From Dipteris shenzhenensis (lineage: Eukaryota; Polypodiophyta; Polypodiopsida; Gleicheniales), in assembly GCA_047967505.1 (NCBI GenBank), contig CM106540.1: DNA of 64,000 nucleotides; one strand, given 5' to 3'. Below are positions 51,458 to 63,556 of the stretch, piece by piece (position 1 is the first letter of the stretch; each line of letters starts with the position of its first letter). The notes beneath the pieces were generated by a model. It searched no databases. It was not told the origin of the DNA and saw only the letters and a program-made list of their open reading frames with translations. The position numbers were made by a program, and so were the translations under genes.

Positions 51458-53305
51458 TTACCCTTAGTTCTTGCTTTCTAATTATTCCAATTAAAAATTT
51501 ACTAACTCTACCTAATTAACTATAGTGGCTTTTTTTTTTTTTAACCCCTTATTTAGCTCCTAACGGTTTCCATTTTCTTTTCTAAATTTATCTAAAGTTT
51601 GCTAAAGCCTATTACATTGGTTAAATCTACCTTTATTAGGGTGATTAAAACTAAAGCCTATTGGGTATAGCTAAAACCTACTAGATTGGTCAAATTTTAA
51701 AGCCCATTAGAATGTTTAAAACTACCTTTATTATTGACTCTTCTCCTTGCACTTTCTATTTGCCCATAGCCCGCTATAATCTACTCTATAGTTTTTGCAC
51801 TAACATGCATTTTAAAGCGTCTAGCCTACCCGCCTCCCAAGACGTCGTACTCCCCGACTATCATCTCTATCTCTTCTATAAAAAAAGACTCCATGGCTAT
51901 AGTCGACCTCCTTTAGTCCTCCAACCTACAGCCGCTGTTTCTCCCGCAATCGTGCAGCTCAAGCTCGCTAGCTTTACTGCCCTCTGCTCATGCTCTATTA
52001 AGAGGCTTAAGAGCTGTACACTCACTCTACCTCTGCACAAGTCCGAACAAATCTCTAGCCACTGTTGCCACTCTATAATACATATTACCCATCACCGCCT
52101 GGGCTACCATCCATGCGCCAAACTACTTGGCCTCGACTTCTTCACGTAGATCTCCTCCCTCAACCTTTCAGGTGGATCCAATGTCCTTTCCTGGCTCTAG
52201 TTTGCATCATTACAATTCACACTTTCTTTGACCATGGACTCGAGGGTTTGGATTCCTAGTGCAATGGCTACCTAGTACCCACTCGACTCGATGTCATTCA
52301 CAGGTCCCTCTAAACTCTCTCTGCATTCATGACCTTGTTTATAAACCCCCCCTTTTTTAATTCATATATTTCATTCTTACCCCCCTTCCAATGCTACATA
52401 TTTGTTGTCCCTCCCCATATGCTATCGGTTCTTTTCCATCCCTGCCCCCTCTATGTTCATCTTATACATTTATCTTCTATTAACCCCATTTATGATTCCT
52501 TTCCCCCCCTCCCCCCTTTCTTCTCATAAAGCTAACCGCCCCCCCTTTTCATTTATGTTAAATTAACCTTTGTTAAATATACCTCTCTCTTAGCTGTAAT
52601 TAAAGTTTTCTTATGTATTAACCCCCCTCTCACTTAGTTCTAATTATGATTTTCTTACATTATTTTCTTTTATTAAAACCCCTCTCTCTGTAATTCTTAT
52701 TTCCATTTTCTTACCTCCTTTCCCCTTTTTACACCCTATTCATTATTTCATTACTTTGAAACCTATTTCGTTGCTCTATTCTTAACTTATTTTAATTAAG
52801 TTATTTCATTGCTTTTTCTACGTTAAAAGCACTCTTTTTTCTTTCTTACCTTTCATTATTTTAAAATTATTCTTTTTAGTCCTCTATGTTTTGATCCTTG
52901 TTAAGGCTTTTTTTCCACCCTATCTTTTCCTACAGATGACTATATCCCCTTCTCTCCATATATACCATCTCCCCGCCTCTAATCAAAAAATAAAATTTTC
53001 CTTACTTTTACACTCAGTATCTCCTAGTTAAGTAATGCTTTACGAATTGATGTTCTTGTAGTTTTTTATCTTACCTTAGCAATCCTATTCCTAATCTATA
53101 CCTTATTTTTTCTTTTCTCACCTAGGTGCTCCTCTTATATTTTACTCACCCTACCCTATCCCTAGCTCTTCCATTAAGAATACCCTTTCTACATACTCTA
53201 CCAAATCCACACTCAAAGATACCCATCTTTTACGCTTTGGAATTTTGTTACATGAGGCTGGTTAAGTTATTGATTAAGCTTCTAATTTATTGTGACCCCG
53301 ATAAC
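51205..53305. other. Pyrimidine-biased spacer
   Basis: (TA)n at 51,429-51,456. The plus strand is T/C-biased with many CCCCCC and TTTT runs. A 145-codon plus-strand frame at 51,712-52,149 has a Ser/Leu/His-rich composition with no known domain. It may be the degraded coding part of an LTR element ending at 53,306, but no motif supports that. Confidence 0.4.
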
Positions 53306-53540
53306 AAGGGAGGAGTGTTGATGACACCTGTCTTCCCAACTTAAGTTAACCTGGTTCTTATCATGTTTTCTTGTTGGATGGTGGTAGGTATGCAGATTCT
53401 CCTGTTCAGTAAATGAGATGCTTGTCAGGACTACACCAGCATTACTATGTTTTACACTTTTGTACCAACTTTTGGTTGTATGAACAAGCATGCAATAAAT
53501 AAATTTTTATCCACCCTTATCTGAGCTTCGTGTGTCGTGT
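53306..53540 (+). mobile_element. Possible polypurine tract and LTR start
   Basis: AAGGGAGGAG (53,306-53,315) is followed by TGTTGATGAC, the arrangement seen at the 3' LTR boundary of LTR retrotransposons. AATAAATAAA-like polyadenylation signal sequence lies at 53,492-53,501. No matching CA end, coding sequence or second LTR is found. Confidence 0.3.
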
Positions 53541-53559
53541 TGTTAAAAGGTTTTTTATT

Positions 53560-53586
53560 TTAAACACAGACACACACACACACACA
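53560..53586. repeat. Short CA microsatellite at LINE 5' edge
   Basis: AAACACAGACACACACACACACA-type run immediately precedes the first recognisable LINE codons. Confidence 0.8.
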
Positions 53587-53594
53587 TCCAAATG

Positions 53595-54930
53595 GTAAAA
53601 AGAAAGCACCAAAGGGAGACAATTGACTATGTGATGAACCGGAAAGGAGTTGTAGAGACTAGGTTCTGGCACATAGTGGATCATGTGTATGTGCAGCACT
53701 TAAAGAACCTAGTGGGCCCCCAAATTTTACAGGATGATGCCTGGACCGCTGAACTAAATAACTAGTTATCAGGGTTGGAGTCTAGAGTAGACGAGGCACA
53801 AAGAGTTAGACTGAATAGGAGATTCACTCAGGATGAACTCGGGACTACTCTCTCCCTAATGAAAAAGGATAAGGCACCGGGCTCTTATGGTTTGACTTCA
53901 GAATTCTATGAATGCTTTTGGGATGTGATCGGGAAAGACTTAACAGAAATGGCTAATGCCATAGCCCTGAAAGAGGCACTTTCTGTGGATGTGAATACGG
54001 GGCTCGTTAAATTGTTTCCCAAAAGGCAATCTAGACTGCAGGTTGGGGACGGGCGCCCCATTACAATGCTGAATGTGTCGTATAAGATTATTGCAAAGGC
54101 AATGGCCTTGCGCATTAGAGAGATTTGCATGCTTGTTGTAGACAAAGAGCAAACCGGTTTCGTAAAGGGCAGAGACATCTTTGAAAATATCTTGAATGTC
54201 AGCTCATCTCTCGATTATGCACTGGTTTCACAGTAAGATTGTTTACTGCTTAGTTTAGATCTGGACAAGGCATATGACCGCATTCGCTGGGACTTTATAC
54301 TAGCTGTCATGAACAGACTGGGATTTGGAGTTGGCTTCTGCAAGATGGTGAAAATGCTATTTACAAATGCCTCAGCAGCCCTCTGACTGAATGGTGGGAT
54401 CGTAGGCTACTTTGAATTAACTAGGTCGATTAGAGAAGGGTGTCCCATAGCACCCCTATTATTTGCTATAGCCTCGGTGCCTCTGCTCCATATGATCAAA
54501 GCTACAATTAGGGACAAAATCCTTTGTGGAGGTAGCCTCCGCTCCGGGGTTCAATTCAGTTCCCAGATGTAATTTGCTGATGATCTAATGATATTTTGCA
54601 AAGAAAATCATGTCAGCTTGGACTCCCTCAAGAGGATAATCACAGTGTTTTGCCTTGCATCAGGGTCGGTTTGCAGTTGGCAAAAATCGTTTGGCTTAAG
54701 GTCCTCATCAAAGCCCATGCCAGAGTGGTTGAACGTGATGCCCGTGCAGTGGATACCTCAAAATCAGATTGTTCGATACTTAGGGGCCCCCTTAGGGATA
54801 AAAGTTTCGACAAGAAGCCGATTTGATTAGGTTAAAGAAAAAATCTCCCATTAGGTTGGAATGCCAAATGCCTTGTTTTGCGTCATGTTCTTGCAGCGTC
54901 TCCAACTTACTTAGCTTCAGTTTGGTGGTT
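53595..54930 (+). pseudogene. LINE reverse transcriptase
   Basis: A single frame carries the RT domain with stops at about 53,762, 54,234, 54,384, 54,570 and 54,828 but few frameshifts. Motifs in order are: MKKDKAPGSYGLTSEFYECF (KAPG.DG....F), RPITMLNVSYKIIAKAMALR (RPI.L....YK...K....R), EQTGFVKGRDIFENIL (Q.gF..gR.i..ni), LDLDKAYDRIRWDF (first catalytic Asp), IREGCPIAPLLFAIAS, FADDLMIF at 54,573 (catalytic pair) and YLGAPLG. The stop just before FADD replaces the usual Tyr/Gln position. All catalytic aspartates are still encoded, but the stops prevent a full protein. Confidence 0.92.
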
Positions 54931-55779
54931 TAAGGTGACATAGTGGCATCAAATCGAGAAATTATTTTGGGAATTCCTATGGGCATAAGATAGTGGTAAA
55001 AGAAGGATGCACTACATTCCATGGTGTGTACTAAAAGCTCCCAAGTAGGAAGGAGGCCTTGGAATCCCAGATTTGGCGATCAAAAATGCTTCGCTAGTTA
55101 GCAAGTCATTGCCAAAATTGGTCCAAGATTCAGTCCCTGGATAGAGCTAACACAGTGGCTTGTGGAAAAGGGACACAGTTACAAAACTGGGACATGGAAA
55201 AACCTTAAATGGTATGAGTGCATTTTCTCTTATTTTCCATTAAGGGTAAGTGGTTCGGACCTTGTTGCTAGCCCGGTGGATGCTTGGAAAGAGGTGTTAA
55301 AAAGCTGTTCTTGGGAAGGGGTTGGAGGTCTAAAAGGAGATGCCAATTTGAATGAATACATATGGTGGAGTAGGGCACTCCAAATTAATAGCCAATCGTT
55401 GGCTTATTTAAAATCTAGCCATGGCCCAGAGCATTTGCAGGAAAGGCCTGGTCTACTGGAAACAAATATGGGACCCCAAGAGAGGTAATTGGTGGACGCT
55501 AGGGGAGATCTGTTGTACGTTCTCTCTGACTACATAGGAAATTGCATTCTGCAAAGTAATTCTAAGTCTAGTTGGAGAAAATTGGCCTACCAATTGCATA
55601 GAGGCTGAAGGAAGGAGACTTCTCCACTAGAATATAGGGAAGACTCAGCTTAGAAAATTGTCATCCAAGGTTACTTTACAGGAAACTGTTGGTAGGGAAA
55701 GTAGAAACAGTGGATCTTAATAAGAAGTGGGGTCTCCGATGAGCTCCGGGCTGGTGGCATGGAAGACTCAAAGAGATCT

Positions 55780-56285
55780 GGGGCAAGGGAATGCTGGGAA
55801 AATTCAGCTTTACGCTCTGGAAATTGATGAACAAGTGGCTCCCTATCAGAGCCAAATTAGCGATGAAATTCCAGGTGAACCCTCTATGCGCGTTATGTGG
55901 AAGAGCGGAGGAACACTTACTTCACTTGTTTTGGCACTGTCCCGTTTCGAGACAATTGTGGCTAAGGATTGGGTCGGCTGTCAAGAAAGCAGGACTAATG
56001 TCTCAATTTCAGATTGTCGCTAACTAGAAACTTGCAATACTAGGCGACTCCTATGGACACTCATTAATGTTCAAAGAATGTTGGCCTTTTTTAAGAGGAG
56101 CAGCTTGCTACGCCATCTGGACTGCCAGGAATCAAGTAGTCTTTTGGGATAATCCAGGCCTGGGTGGCAAAGAGCATGTATTATGGAAGGTTGCCAAAAC
56201 CTTCATTCTAGACACAGCCATGGCGATAGAAATTTCCCACCCGTTGGTTAGTCAGAATCTCAGGGAAATAGGTTATCTCCTTTAG
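55780..56285 (+). pseudogene. LINE zf-RVT-like C-terminal domain
   Basis: GKFSFTLWKLMNKWLPIRAK, then FQVNPLCALCGRAEEHLLHL and FWHCPVSRQLWLRIG contain the C..CG..E...HLF..C pattern of plant zf-RVT domains. It continues after a frame change with GAACYAIWTARNQVVFWD, the usual (A)IWxxRNxxVF end. The stretch between 54,930 and 55,780 is the decayed linker. Confidence 0.85.
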
Positions 56286-56418
56286 GAGGAGGGTATAACT
56301 ACTGGCATAGCGTAGGCCTAGGGTTACCGCTCCCTTTGTTGGCCACTTTTTTGTAAGGGTCCAGTTGGGTGTGACCCCCCTCTTTTTAATATTAAACTTA
56401 TTTTATTTTAAAAAAAAA

Positions 56419-59279
56419 GGGATTTTCAAGGAAGATTTGTAAGGACGATTTTTGGGAAGTGGTATGTTGGACACTAGTGGAGGTGTGTTGCACAGGGCAT
56501 GGATCCTCTTGAAAAAGTATGGAAGAATATATGACGAGATCCTTGAGGACCGCATGATTATTCGAGAAATGGACATTTATATTATGGCAAAAGGGTATGA
56601 GTTGGAAAGCTCCTAACGTGCCAATATGGAGAATTAACTCCACTGGGAAGGTACGTCTTCCCTTCCCCTCCAACTTTGGGAACTAAGTTTCACGGTACAT
56701 TTTTGGATGCTTTTCCTCAACTCGAGAAGAAAACCGGAGCATTTGAAGGACTGAGTAGATAGACTTACACAAAGCCATCGCGGGAGTGCATTTGCATGGC
56801 GAGAGATTAGCAGAAACGTGGAGATGATGAAGAAGATCCCCTCAGTCTCCCTCTCATTCGAATGGACCCCAATTACTAGGTATCCAAGCTTTGTATTTCG
56901 CTGGTCCGGTAGGCTTTGGAACTCCGAAGCATGAAGGGACTCCGAATAAAGTTGTAGTAGGCTGCGGGGACTGTTTTGGCCTCCCCGACAGAGATGCGCT
57001 TCATTTTACATGGCTTCCGCCTCAGAGCCCTTCATTTTATATGGTTTATGAATGGATACTTCACAGTAACCTGCCTTAGGCTCTCCGCCACGACAATAGT
57101 GATCACGTAGCGCCAGCATATAGAAATCTAGAACACAGGCTAGCGTTTGCTATGCGAGCGGTATTTAAGGTATTTGAAATACTGAGTTGCATGGACTACA
57201 TGGAGTCTCCAAGGTAGATTGGAACAACGTTGATGCCAGCACGCAATGCTTAGCTAGTCCTACGTGAGGCACCCACTACAAAATTGGAATTTCTTACTCG
57301 ATTTCAGCCTGGTAGTTTACACAACGGCTTGCTTGTAGTTGGCAGCCTTACACTTCCTGTCATGACAGTCGTGATCACAGGGCGTGACCTTCGAATACGG
57401 AACCCTTACGTTTGGCCTATCCATTAGATGTATTGTGTTCTAATCTACAAGTTCCAGAGAGATTTATGCACTTTACATCCTCCCTGGTTTACAAAAGATC
57501 AGTGCTATCTTGAAAGCGGTTGTAATTCTTGTCTTTTCTTGGTTGAAGGCTATTCAACGCTGCTCCTCTATGCAACGCCATTAGAATCGTGGATTTCACG
57601 GACGTCTTTCCCCTCATCTCCTTTATATTCTGGGATTTCTACCGCCCATCACCTCTTCATTGAAAAGGCAGGTCCTTGCGAGTGGGGGACGGAAGGTTTT
57701 GCGTGACTCTCCTCACGCAGTGGCTGTAACAAACGTTCTTCTCTGGCTCTAGAGCTCCTCTGAAGACTGCATGATAGCTTCCCTTAGAACTACAAGAAAA
57801 CTCTGTTATAACACGCCCTGGTATTCATGACTGTGCTACGACCCAACCTTCCGTGTATTCGTGGCTACTGAGTCAGATCATAAGATTACACAGTTATATT
57901 TCTTTGAGGTCATTATATTTCTTCGAGCGATGGCGCAGGAAAATACAGGACCCATGTACTTCAAGGCACTATATAGCACACGCTGTTGCTACATTCAAGG
58001 GATCGCCATTGCTTTCTACTTGGACTTTGGAAGCCCATAATGCTGCAGAGATGGGCAAGTTGCGTGAGATCGCACTAATATACCCCCAGTCTTACCCACT
58101 TTTTGCTATGCTTATACATTCTTTTGCATAGCGCAGCATGTTGATTTGGTTGTGGAAGGGAGCAAGACGTGATCTACCGTAGGCACAGGGTTTGGTGATC
58201 TATCTATGCATTGGTAAGAGGGCAGAGAGCTTGTAGAAGCCTAGCCGCCTGAACATTCGATTGATTATCAAAGAGGACAGAGAGCTTTTCTAAGGGTTGC
58301 ATGGAATTGGATGTGAAATCTTAGAGCGTTTTGTATGCAGATGACCATAGTATGTGCTATTGAAGAACAAGCATGGAGATCCTATAGCATTATTGTCTTT
58401 GCAATGGATAGTTTCTATGTGGAACTTGCAGGATAGTCTACGGCCTTTTGGCCAGGATAAGGAATGGTAACGGGATTATAGCTTAAGGGAAATATTTTGG
58501 ACTATTCTATACATGTGGCCTATAAGTCTGTGTACTAGCTTTTAATCCTCTTTTGGACTTAGGGTACTTGGATAGTACTCTTAGGATGGTTTTAATAATT
58601 AGAATGCCGCTTGTTCTTCTCATGGAATCTCATCTAGTTATTGGAGGAATTGATCATACACGCCAAGGTTCCTTGAAGATCCCCTTAAAAAGCCTTAAAA
58701 AGGTTTGCACTTAAAAAATATCCTAGCATATTCTTTTATAATGGATTATGGTATCCTAGCAAGATCCCTCCTTAAAAATTGATAAGTATTTTGCAAGTTG
58801 GACAAGTTTTATTTAGTATGTTAATAGGGAAATTTCTCTCTTAACTGTTCTCTTACATGTATTAGAGTCTAGAAGTTCTTTTTAAGGTGATAAGGAGTGA
58901 AGGTCCTTGTTAGGGATACCTTCTTGATTTCCATCGAGATTGCTCGACATTGATTGATTTATTCCCTTGGGATGTCTCTCTTATTTTATAAGCATTTCAT
59001 TAAATTTAAAAGCCAATAGCTATTTACTTCTTGAGTATTAGAATTCCAAGATTTGTTCATTGCTTATCCAAATAGGGTGACATGGATAACAGCTGTGTGC
59101 CAGCATTGAAGCTTGGCTTCCACAACATAAATGCATTGTTCTAGCTTCCATTTTTGTTGTGATGGTGCCAGGTGAGTTGGCATACCTTTCCATCTAATTT
59201 GGAATTTGAAATCTTTGGCGTGTTTCGATGGACTTGAGATACAACATTGGCAATAACAACAAGCACTTTGCGACGATGA
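56419..59279. other. Region with no recognised gene
   Basis: At 56,690-58,450 the composition is more balanced than the surroundings, similar to 40,760-43,000, and lacks simple repeats. The short plus-strand frames at 57,428-57,706 and 57,853-58,131 show no domain. The rest is AT-rich spacer. Confidence 0.35.
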
Positions 59280-59465
59280 AAGTTCTCCAACTATTATAAA
59301 ATAGGATTGAACTGATTGTTGGGGAATAATCTTGACTATCTCTATGTAATTTGGACACTTAATTATAGAATAGGATTGAACTATTACAACAGAAGTTCTC
59401 CAACTATGTTGAATTGATTGTTAGGGAATAATCTTGACTTTCTCTATGTGATTTGGACACTTTAT
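59280..59465. repeat. Imperfect direct duplication, ~113 bp apart
   Basis: AGTTCTCCAACTAT, GGGGAATAATCTTGACT and TCTATGTAATTTGGACACTT occur twice, the second copy lacking a short internal piece. Confidence 0.8.
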
Positions 59466-61219
59466 TAATATGATTGTGGGTACTCATGTTAATTATCACT
59501 TTAATGCTCTATCTGAAGGGGTTGAACAAGAATGGATTACTCCCATTTGTCATTTGAAAAGGGCAATGACATATGATTGCATTTGATGTACTTGAACATT
59601 TGAAATTGGTCCAATAGTGGAGTAGTTTAGATTTTTTGATCAGAAAAACACACACACACACACACACAGATCTAGCTCATGTGCCTTGGGCGCCTTATGC
59701 CACTTGAGCACATTCATTCATACGCAACATGAGCTACATTGTAACTACGTGCTATAACTTTTAAAGATATAACCTAATTGAAGCCTATGCTTCTACTTAC
59801 TTAGATCATTGATACCACCATATCACCATTACAAGGAGGATGGCTATCATATATTGTGAATTTAGTCCTCAAAGTTTGGACCTTCAAAAAATAAAATGGG
59901 AACAAACAGTTTACCTGCATGGTTTGTGGCACAACTCTTGGAACCTTGCTTAATAGACCTAGGGAAATAAGATTGCACCTTGTTCTATTGGTGTTTCTTG
60001 TGTGTCATCAATTGGCTGTCTAGTTCTATTGGTGTTCCTTGTGTGTCATCAATTGGCTCTCTAGTTCTTCATTGAACATCATGCATCTCATGGGCACCTG
60101 AATGCTTACTGCTTGCTCTACCATTGAGTCAGTTATTGTTTCAAGCTTGCTTGCATCTTATGTTCCAACTCTCATTTATTAGTTTATGTAGCTTTGTTGA
60201 GATGCACATTGGCTATTACAGAGCATCTTTACATGTGGTAGTTGTAAATGGATTATAGTCAGTCATGTATGTTGGTTCAATGTTGTCTATAAAATTCTTG
60301 GTAGAGTTAGCTACTATAGAGTATTTTCCCCTATGGGAGCCCTATGGTTGTTGTAAATGCATTGTAGTCAGTATTGTATGTTGCATGAGTGTTGTTTGTA
60401 GAAGTCTTGGTGGAGAGCCTCATAGTTGCCATTTGAGAATTCAAAACAAAAAATCAAGAGAGAAAAGAGAGGGAAAGTGAGAGCTATAGTGGAACATTCA
60501 ACCCATGGTATTAGATTCCACACATATGATTAAAATCAATATGTGGAAAATAAGTCCAAGCAAGTGCACTCCAACCTGTGCACATTCCATGTACTTTCTA
60601 AACTAAAACCTTGTATCCTTAGACTATGCATGTAGACTTAGGAATGTCTTTTGAAATACAAATATAGAGTCACTTTTAGGAATGTCTTTTGGAATACAAA
60701 TATGAGTCGCTTTTAAAATAGTTCACCTTACCTTGCCTATAATCTTACTAGTTGTTTTCTTTTGATTAAAAACATGATGATGTTATGATCCTGATATTTG
60801 GGATCGAATATAATGTTTGTCAATGATGCATTAACACAAATGCAAAAAAACCAATAAGATCCCTACCAATCTTGAATTGCTTGATGGTGGTGGGAAATTG
60901 GTTGAACTATCTCCATGCTATCTTTGCTATATACATAAAAGTTAGATCATGTACTCATCTTTTGTGGTAAGCTCGTTGATTGTATGCTCTAGAGAAAGAT
61001 TTGCAAGTGGCTATATGGTTCTTCATCCTCTACTCCCATGCATACTTGGAATCGGCATAAAATTAAGGGAGGAACATAGTCATGAAAGTGTAGATCAATG
61101 GGTGAATGTTTTCCCATGTAGAGTTATGAATGTTAGCCCTACTACCATTAGGAGAGATTTGGTGTAAAAAAGGCCCCTTTATCTTAAGGCATAATTCTTC
61201 ATCTAATCCAAAAATTAGG
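59466..61219. other. AT-rich spacer with small duplications
   Basis: A 41-bp unit is duplicated at 59,983-60,064 (TTCTATTGGTGT and TGTCATCAATTGGCT). At 60,240-60,420 a phrase with TATAGTCAGT and TGTTGTCTATAAAATTCTTGG-like sequence recurs ~114 bp later in diverged form. A (CA)n run lies at 59,646-59,669. No gene recognised. Confidence 0.5.
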
Positions 61220-61427
61220 CATCCACCAATGAGAAGGCTCAAGCATTTAAAGAATGGAAGAAATTTCCCTCCTCTAATTTGGTGGAAGGAAATGCTTGTT
61301 AGAACCTTTGCCCCTTAGGGGTGATCATCAAGGGTCTCTATTTATGTTATTCATAGCCATTGACCCGATGACATCCAAGGGGTACATGGTAGCACCATGA
61401 AACAAGTATCTTAATGGCATGAGCCAC
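61220..61427. repeat. Dispersed repeat R, 3' half, inverted
   Basis: This is the reverse complement of the part of repeat R that follows the CACTA target site (44,148-44,440 in the intact copy). It includes the inverted forms of AAGCATTTCCTT, GTTCTAACAAGC and GCCATGCCATTAAG, and ends at GTGG next to the CACAACAAC terminus. Confidence 0.85.
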
Positions 61428-61560
61428 CACAACAACACAAAGCACCCACAGACGCGCACACAGATGCGTTTTTTGACCTTTAAAAAACCTATTTGCGCGT
61501 CTATTGGCATGTCTATAGACCCGCATCTATAGGTGCGTCTATAATTGTTAATAAAAGCAA
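61428..61560. mobile_element. CACTA terminus with subterminal repeats (end 2)
   Basis: CACAACAACACAAAGCA matches end 1 at 16 of 17 positions. GCGCGTCTAT, CATGTCTATAGAC, GCATCTATAGG and TGCGTCTATA follow as subterminal repeats. The sequence immediately outside is the inverted repeat half, sharing the GTG trinucleotide. Confidence 0.78.
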
Positions 61561-61979
61561 AATTTTGTGTGGTTGAACACAATGCTTTGTATGTTGTGTA
61601 TGCTATGTAGTTACAAGAATCCCATTTCCACATTGTGCAATTCAATTGTTATAGCCAACCACATTTTAATTAGCATGATTGCAAGCACATCTATAGCCGA
61701 CGATTACAATTCCGAATAAAACATTACAACTCCAAAACGTTTAGTTCACAAGGCATTCATTGATAGAACGTTGCACAAGAAAATTGAAAACCAAAAAAAT
61801 AAAAGGAGTGTATATTAATTCATAGCTCAAAAAGTGCTTATATGTACATATAGCATGAAGCCAAGCCACGTCCTATGGCTTCAAGTACAAAAAATAAGAG
61901 GAGTGTATATACAAGAGAGGCACGAAGCCAAGCCAGTGGCTTCAAGTACAAAAAAGAGTAGCTAGCACTACTTCTACGA
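61561..61979. other. CACTA internal spacer
   Basis: A diverged duplication is visible: AAAAAATAA(A/G)AGGAGTGTATAT at ~61,795 and ~61,890, and (G/C)(A/C)ACGAAGCCAAGCCA-like blocks near 61,857 and 61,921. No coding motif; it presumably is the 3' untranslated side of the gene at 61,980-62,945. Confidence 0.5.
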
Positions 61980-62945
61980 CTAATCTAAGTTCTCCGCATC
62001 CTCGCTCCCTTCTTTGCTCCCTTCTTTCTCATCTTCTTCCTCCTGATTAGCTGTAGAGTCTTGTAAATGAGGGACGTGTATCAGTGTATGAAAAATCAAA
62101 TCTTTATTTATAATATTAACATTATTTAATTACTTTTAAATACCTAGGGAGGCGCTCTAGTAGCCCGGATATACTGCTCCTTAGTAATCAACCCTTCATC
62201 ATAGAAGTGCCTCCATGTATCTCCTCTGCGATGGTGGCGATGGTAGGCTATCTCGACAAGAGTAGGGTACCTGTCCACAATATCAAGCTACAAGATGACA
62301 CAATTTGTAGAGGGGTTAGTACAAAGAAACAACCTCCTAATAAACTACATAAACAATATAATTTGAGATCGATACTTACAAACCGGGCCTCCCATGATTC
62401 AACACCCATTGCTTCAAAATGCACGCTTCCATATTGCTCCATTTGGATCCTTCGTGCCTCCACGTGCCTCCACGTGCTACAGACTGGGGTCCACCTTCGC
62501 TGCCTTCATTGCTTTCTTCCACGCACGCTTGTGAGCGGTGGGGCTGGCCCCTTGGAGGTTGACCTCCCTCTCTCCTTGCAATTTCGGCTAGTGCCTGCCT
62601 CTTACGTGAAGATCTTTTATTGCTAAGTATCGTAACAATATTTGACTTGGCCCATTTATCTGTGAACTGCACATTGGGGGGATTGGGATACCTAGAGTGA
62701 ACGGCAACGAGGGTCTCATCAGCCAACTTTTTTGGATGGTCTTTGTAGTGAATAAAGCAATCTCTGTAGTTGTTAACAATTACAGAGCGCATGAAGGCCA
62801 TGATGTCCTTCCCCTGTGCATCCACCAAGATGCCTCTTGTCTGAGTAATGTTATTGAAGATCGTACCATCACCCTTTAGCACATCTGCATCATCTGAATC
62901 GTCCTCATCCCCACCACTACCCCCCCAAAGCACTGTGCCATGCAT
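61980..62945 (-). pseudogene. CACTA-associated protein gene (Transposase_24-like), three exons
   Basis: Exon 1 (62,945 to ~62,379) reads from an acidic start (GGDEDDSDDADV) through ILVDAQGKDIMAFMRSVIVN and LAVHSRY-like sequence to QFTDKWAKSNIVTILSNKRS and RKRQALAEIARREGGQPP. This is reminiscent of the plant Ptta/En/Spm Transposase_24 family, by memory only. A 10-bp duplication near 62,460 shifts the frame. The restored reading is RIQMEQYGSVHFEAMGVESW, ending at a GTAAGT donor. Exon 2 (62,287-62,144) follows a TTGTAG acceptor and reads LDIVDRYPTLVEIAYHRHHR, ending RATRAPP and TAG. A possible exon 3 (62,059-61,980) gives an acidic tail (NQEEEDEKEGSKEGSEDAEN). Its 3' end faces the CACTA terminus at 61,428, as in the 45-kb transposase. 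Confidence 0.55.
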
Positions 62946-63556
62946 CCCCCACCGCTCTCCCTACTACTATGCCTGTTGCCCTATCGTGTCGAGCTAGTAC
63001 ATTGGTCACTCGTAGCTGGAGAAGCGATTCTTGACTGCACGAGAGTACACTGGCCACTCATAGGTGCAGAAGTGACTCTCGATGGCATGGGAGTACGTCG
63101 GCAGCTTTGCAAGGCATAAGGACCTCTTGACCACATGGGGGGAGAAGGGGCTCGGCTCTATAGTCAGCTGGGGTGTCTCAACTCCACTGGGGTAATCTCA
63201 GCTGGTGTGGGGTTGAGGTGGTTTGGAGTCTATACTACCGACTCTTGGGGGGTGTTTGTAGTACCCATCATGTATGTGTATAACTCTGCAGGAGTGCGAG
63301 GGTGCCCCAAAATGTTATATAACTCCCAAAAGATGGCATCCCAAAGATCAGGTGAGGCTAAAGAGCTTTCTGGCCACATGATGAAATGAAGAAAAGAAAA
63401 GAAGAAGATTACCATTAAGCATGCCCTCATCACGAGATGCAAAAGAAAAAATAGAGTGACAGCCTGACATTGAGCAAGCATTTACAAACTCCTCCATTCT
63501 TTGAATTAGAGTGATAGAAGTCTGTATCTGCTTGCTTAATGTTAGGCTATTGAAGC
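62946..63556. other. Upstream region of the CACTA-associated gene
   Basis: The minus strand reads Pro/Ser/Tyr-rich sequence with stops (for example MWPESSLASPDLWDAIFWEL near 63,380), probably the decayed N-terminal part. A short repeat CACTGGCCACTCATAG-like phrase occurs near 63,005 and 63,050. Confidence 0.4.

Larger units (their letters stand above)
53590..56418 (+). mobile_element. L1-type LINE, 5'-truncated, with poly(A) tail
   Basis: Plus-strand reverse transcriptase followed by a zf-RVT-like C-terminus, a ~130-bp 3' untranslated region and an A-run at 56,408-56,418. The endonuclease domain is missing, as expected for 5'-truncated LINE insertions. No clear target duplication was found at the two ends. 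Confidence 0.88.

Noticed and set aside
51712-52149. 145-codon plus-strand frame
   Set aside because: Composition follows the local pyrimidine bias; no motif or supporting context.
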